Below, one piece after another: positions 36,520-39,161 of a DNA stretch of 39,161 nt. The position numbers and the translations under genes were made by a program. The stretch comes from Bacteroidota bacterium (lineage in GTDB: Bacteria > Bacteroidota > Bacteroidia > Chitinophagales > Chitinophagaceae): assembly GCA_947451115.1 (NCBI GenBank), contig CANFXV010000022.1, positions 1-39,161 of the forward strand, given 5' to 3'. The first letter of the stretch is position 1, and every line of letters begins with the position of its first letter. The notes under the pieces were generated by a model. It saw nothing but the letters and a program-made list of their open reading frames with translations. It was not told the origin of the DNA and did no database searches.

Positions 36520-37425
36520 ATGACCTCATCCCAACTAAATATCGAAGTGGTAGGCAGAAAAATTTCCTTATTGGGAGAGGGGCCTGTATGGGATGCAAAA
36601 CAAGGCATCATTTATTGGATAGATATTTTAAATGGGCAATTACATAGCCATCATCCAAAAACAATTACGCAGGCAAGCATAGCTTTAGATCAAAAGATAG
36701 GTTCATTTGCTTTAAGTAATCATGGCAAAATTATTGCGGCCTTAAAAGAAGGCATATATTGGGTAGATAAAACTAGCGGACAAAAAGAATTAATTATAGC
36801 GCCTGAGAAACATTTGCCCAATAATAGATTCAATGATGGCAAGTGCGATCCTGCAGGAAGATTTTGGGCAGGTACCATGTCACTCACTGAAGAAAAAGGA
36901 GCAGGTAGTTTATACTGTATCGAAAAAAATACACATACAGGTTTAATCGAATCCAACAAAATGATTGCTGACCTAACTATCTCCAATGGAATGGCATGGA
37001 GTAGGGATGGCAAAACATTTTATTTTATTGACACACCTACTTATGAAATTGTATCCTACGATTATGATCTTAACACAGGATCAATTGAAAATAAAAAAAT
37101 AGTAGTAAATATTGATGCTGCTGATGGATTTCCAGATGGCATGACGATTGATGCAGAAGGTATGTTATGGGTGGCACATTGGGGTGGCTGGCAGGTGACT
37201 AGGTGGGATCCAATTACTGGTAAAAAACTAGGCAGTATTCAATTACCTGCCGCAAAAATTACCTCCTGCACTTTTGGCGGCGATAATTTAACCGATTTGT
37301 ATATAAGTTCTGCAAGGGTTGGATTAACTGATGCAGCATTGGCTCAGCAACCACTGGCGGGGAGTTTGTTTGTAGTCAAAAATTGCGGCTACCAAGGATT
37401 ACCTGCGGTGGAGTTTAGGGGGTAA
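36520..37425 (+). CDS. SMP-30/gluconolactonase-family lactonase
   Basis: 301 residues, the usual length for the six-bladed regucalcin/gluconolactonase propeller. The three metal ligands of the family appear in place: E20 (GEGPVW), N156 (ISNGMAW) and D206 (FPDGMTID); NNRFNDGKCD at 101-110 and GRFWAGTM at 113-120 are also typical. It should hydrolyse a sugar lactone to the free aldonic acid. It is the last gene of the operon, 18 bases after the SDR. The gene order is the reverse of the pathway order (dehydrogenase, lactonase, dehydratase). No aldolase or transporter is present in the window. Confidence 0.93.
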   Translation: MTSSQLNIEVVGRKISLLGEGPVWDAKQGIIYWIDILNGQLHSHHPKTITQASIALDQKIGSFALSNHGKIIAALKEGIYWVDKTSGQKELIIAPEKHLPNNRFNDGKCDPAGRFWAGTMSLTEEKGAGSLYCIEKNTHTGLIESNKMIADLTISNGMAWSRDGKTFYFIDTPTYEIVSYDYDLNTGSIENKKIVVNIDAADGFPDGMTIDAEGMLWVAHWGGWQVTRWDPITGKKLGSIQLPAAKITSCTFGGDNLTDLYISSARVGLTDAALAQQPLAGSLFVVKNCGYQGLPAVEFRG

Positions 37426-37430
37426 TTTCT

Positions 37431-37450
37431 AAACATTCTCCTAAATGTTT
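37431..37450 (+). terminator. Weak hairpin after the sugar-acid operon
   Basis: AAACATT and AATGTTT pair over 7 bases around CTCCTA, six bases after the lactonase stop, followed by TATATTG rather than a T run. It may be a poor terminator; the low G+C makes it doubtful. Confidence 0.3.
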
Positions 37451-37509
37451 TATATTGATTATATATCTAACTTTACAATACCCCCAAAGGATTCATTAAG
37501 CCATCAACT

Positions 37510-39161
37510 ATGAAAAGAGTATTTTTTGCTTTGGGCTTCTTCTTTTGTTTTATTAAGTTGTCCTCACAGGTACAATTAAGTTATAAATTGTCATCAAAAG
37601 AGTTTGATATTAAGATACCAAATTTAAAACAAGGAAATTATGGGTTTGGAGAAATTGAAACTGTCTCAGGTGCTGTTTTATATAAAGTAGGCAAAACCGA
37701 ACATATTATACAAAATTCTGCTGATTCATTATCTCCTGCTTTACATTTTATAAAAGATAGTACAGGGAATTGGGTATTTGAAAACTACTATGATGTGGCT
37801 TCAGTAACAGGAGGTTTTAGAAATTATGTTTTTGTAGATACATTAGGTACAATCGCTTTTGCAAGTACAGGTTCAGAAGCTATTCAACCATGGCTTCATG
37901 GAGACTTATTATTATGTAAGACAATTGGTACAAAACTCCAATGGACAAGAATTAGTAATAAAAAAAGCTTTTATCATGCTATTGGTATTGGGGATCTAAA
38001 TGGAGACGGCCTTTATGATGCTTTAGGTGTTCATATGGGTACAAAAAGTGATTGGGGGGAAGAGCCTCATATTTATACTCAAAATAATGATAGCACCTTT
38101 TCTGAAACTAGGGGGTTCTTAGATGTTTCACAATACAAAGGCATGTATAATGGTTTAGGCTCGATATATGTTGGTAATTTATTAGGCAATAAATATCCTG
38201 AAATTATTTTAGGAGAATATGGGTTTAATCCAGTTTTTGGCAGAATGAGTAATAGGTTAGGCTTTGGTCTTTTTTCTTATGATGAAATTTTAAAAAAATA
38301 TATTTATCTTTCATCGCCATCTAAACTTGGTGTTTTTTCAGATTCAACTCATGGCTCAACTTCAATCAAAGCAGCCGATTTTAATAATGATGGTCTTAAC
38401 GATTTGGCAATTGCTACCGAAGGCTTAGGTGGGAATAAAGTTCAAATTTGGATAGGAGATGGTAAGGGAAATTTCACGCCAGGTCAGATATTGAATTACC
38501 CAGAAGTGCCATCAACAAATTATCCAGATTCATCAAATACATTTAGAGAATTTGAAGTCATGGATTTTGATGGTGATGGCTGGCAAGATATTGTAGTTCA
38601 TCCTTTTCATTATGGAAACTTATTTAGGATAAACCCAAAGGAAAATAACTGGAATGGATCTGGTATTTCATTACAAGGAAGTATTTGGCGTAACAATAAA
38701 GGGGTATTTAATAAATTAACCAATAAAATTCAATTAGATGGAATTAAGCCAGGCTTTATGAAAGGGTTTATGATTGATGGGAATTTAAGATTTTTCGGGT
38801 TTCAGTCAAAATATAGCCCATCAACACCAGATAGAATTGCCCTTTATGATGTCACAGTTTCTATTTGCAATAATTTAATTAAACCAACTTTTAATACTAC
38901 TAAATTTTCCTTTTGTTCAGGCGATTCTTTAAAATTGACTGTGACAAATATTAATAAAGGAGATAGCCTAAAATGGTATGATGGTTCTAAATCTGATTTG
39001 TCAAATACTTCAAATAAATCATTTACAGACAGTACTAAATTATTTGTAACTAGAACGGATAGTTTAGGATGTGTGATATCCTCAGATACAGTTAGCTTAA
39101 TTAAATATTCCATTCCTTCAGCTCCAACCTTATCAAGAGACACAGCAAGTTATTTAATATC
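37510..39161 (+). CDS. Secreted FG-GAP/Ig-like surface protein, C-terminus beyond the window
   Basis: Open frame of 550 codons plus two bases with no stop, running off the right edge. The ATG begins a signal peptide (MKRVFFALGFFFCFIKLSSQ). Three FG-GAP-type loops are visible: DLNGDGLYD at 162-170, DFNNDGLND at 290-298 and DFDGDGWQD at 352-360, suggesting one propeller across residues about 20-450. Then an Ig-like module (about 455-537) with Cys in CSGDSL, KWYDGS and DSLGC. The final residues APTLSRDTASYLI match the giant protein's TPVIARDTAGFLI (from residue 4013), which there lies some 70 residues before the T9SS sorting domain. It is therefore probably also a T9SS substrate, ending within a few hundred bases outside the window. 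TAACTTTA at 37468-37475 is a possible -7 element. Confidence 0.88.
   Translation, partial: MKRVFFALGFFFCFIKLSSQVQLSYKLSSKEFDIKIPNLKQGNYGFGEIETVSGAVLYKVGKTEHIIQNSADSLSPALHFIKDSTGNWVFENYYDVASVTGGFRNYVFVDTLGTIAFASTGSEAIQPWLHGDLLLCKTIGTKLQWTRISNKKSFYHAIGIGDLNGDGLYDALGVHMGTKSDWGEEPHIYTQNNDSTFSETRGFLDVSQYKGMYNGLGSIYVGNLLGNKYPEIILGEYGFNPVFGRMSNRLGFGLFSYDEILKKYIYLSSPSKLGVFSDSTHGSTSIKAADFNNDGLNDLAIATEGLGGNKVQIWIGDGKGNFTPGQILNYPEVPSTNYPDSSNTFREFEVMDFDGDGWQDIVVHPFHYGNLFRINPKENNWNGSGISLQGSIWRNNKGVFNKLTNKIQLDGIKPGFMKGFMIDGNLRFFGFQSKYSPSTPDRIALYDVTVSICNNLIKPTFNTTKFSFCSGDSLKLTVTNINKGDSLKWYDGSKSDLSNTSNKSFTDSTKLFVTRTDSLGCVISSDTVSLIKYSIPSAPTLSRDTASYLI

Noticed and set aside
38844..39143. 99-codon minus-strand frame near the right edge
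   Set aside because: Antisense to the open, signal-peptide-bearing surface protein frame, which continues to the edge and has FG-GAP and Ig-like motifs.

Overview
The window is ordinary chromosomal DNA, AT-rich, from a member of the Bacteroidota. Three things point there: a large secreted protein with a type IX secretion (T9SS) C-terminal sorting domain, an rpoC of Bacteroidota type, and genes with little Shine-Dalgarno signal but some promoter-like TTTG / TAnnTTTG elements. The gene content (peptidoglycan recycling, a GH18/deacetylase/glycosyltransferase fusion, very large Fn3/FG-GAP proteins) would fit a Chitinophagaceae-like organism, but that family assignment is inference. I saw no rRNA, tRNA, CRISPR array, transposase or phage gene.

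Layout. 1-8.2 kb is core and envelope metabolism on the + strand: rpoC, an OmpH/Skp-like chaperone, an APC permease, a heptose-7-phosphate kinase (rfaE1) and ispD. Hairpin terminators follow rpoC and ompH, and a long RNA hairpin precedes ompH. 8.2-14.9 kb holds a Gfo/Idh/MocA oxidoreductase (-), anmK (+), and a tight minus-strand operon of a ThuA/glucose-sorbosone-dehydrogenase lipoprotein, a Tat-like exported class V aminotransferase and murQ. AnmK makes MurNAc-6-phosphate and MurQ consumes it. 15.0-20.0 kb is a polysaccharide pair: a GT-C-like membrane protein and a 1149-residue protein joining GH18, NodB deacetylase and processive GT2 domains. A YetF/DUF421 membrane protein overlaps it tail to tail.

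20.9-33.9 kb is dominated by one 4165-residue T9SS protein and a small lipoprotein just downstream. The giant is a mosaic: Ig/BIG-like modules, a C-type lectin domain with the EPN and WND calcium/sugar motifs that appears nested inside an Fn3 domain, two beta-helices, three FG-GAP-block-plus-Fn3 units (two with exactly seven repeats, as expected for seven-bladed propellers), cadherin/Ig-like modules and the sorting domain. 34.0-37.4 kb is a three-gene sugar-acid operon (IlvD/EDD dehydratase, SDR, SMP-30 lactonase). From 37.5 kb to the end runs a second FG-GAP/Ig secreted protein, cut off by the window edge, whose last residues match the domain just before the giant's sorting signal.

Most unusual points: the nested lectin domain in the giant, its repeated propeller-Fn3 architecture, the GH18-CE4-GT2 fusion, the exported PLP enzyme in an operon with murQ, and the two-state hairpin before ompH. 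All functional assignments come from reading motifs by eye; no database search was run.
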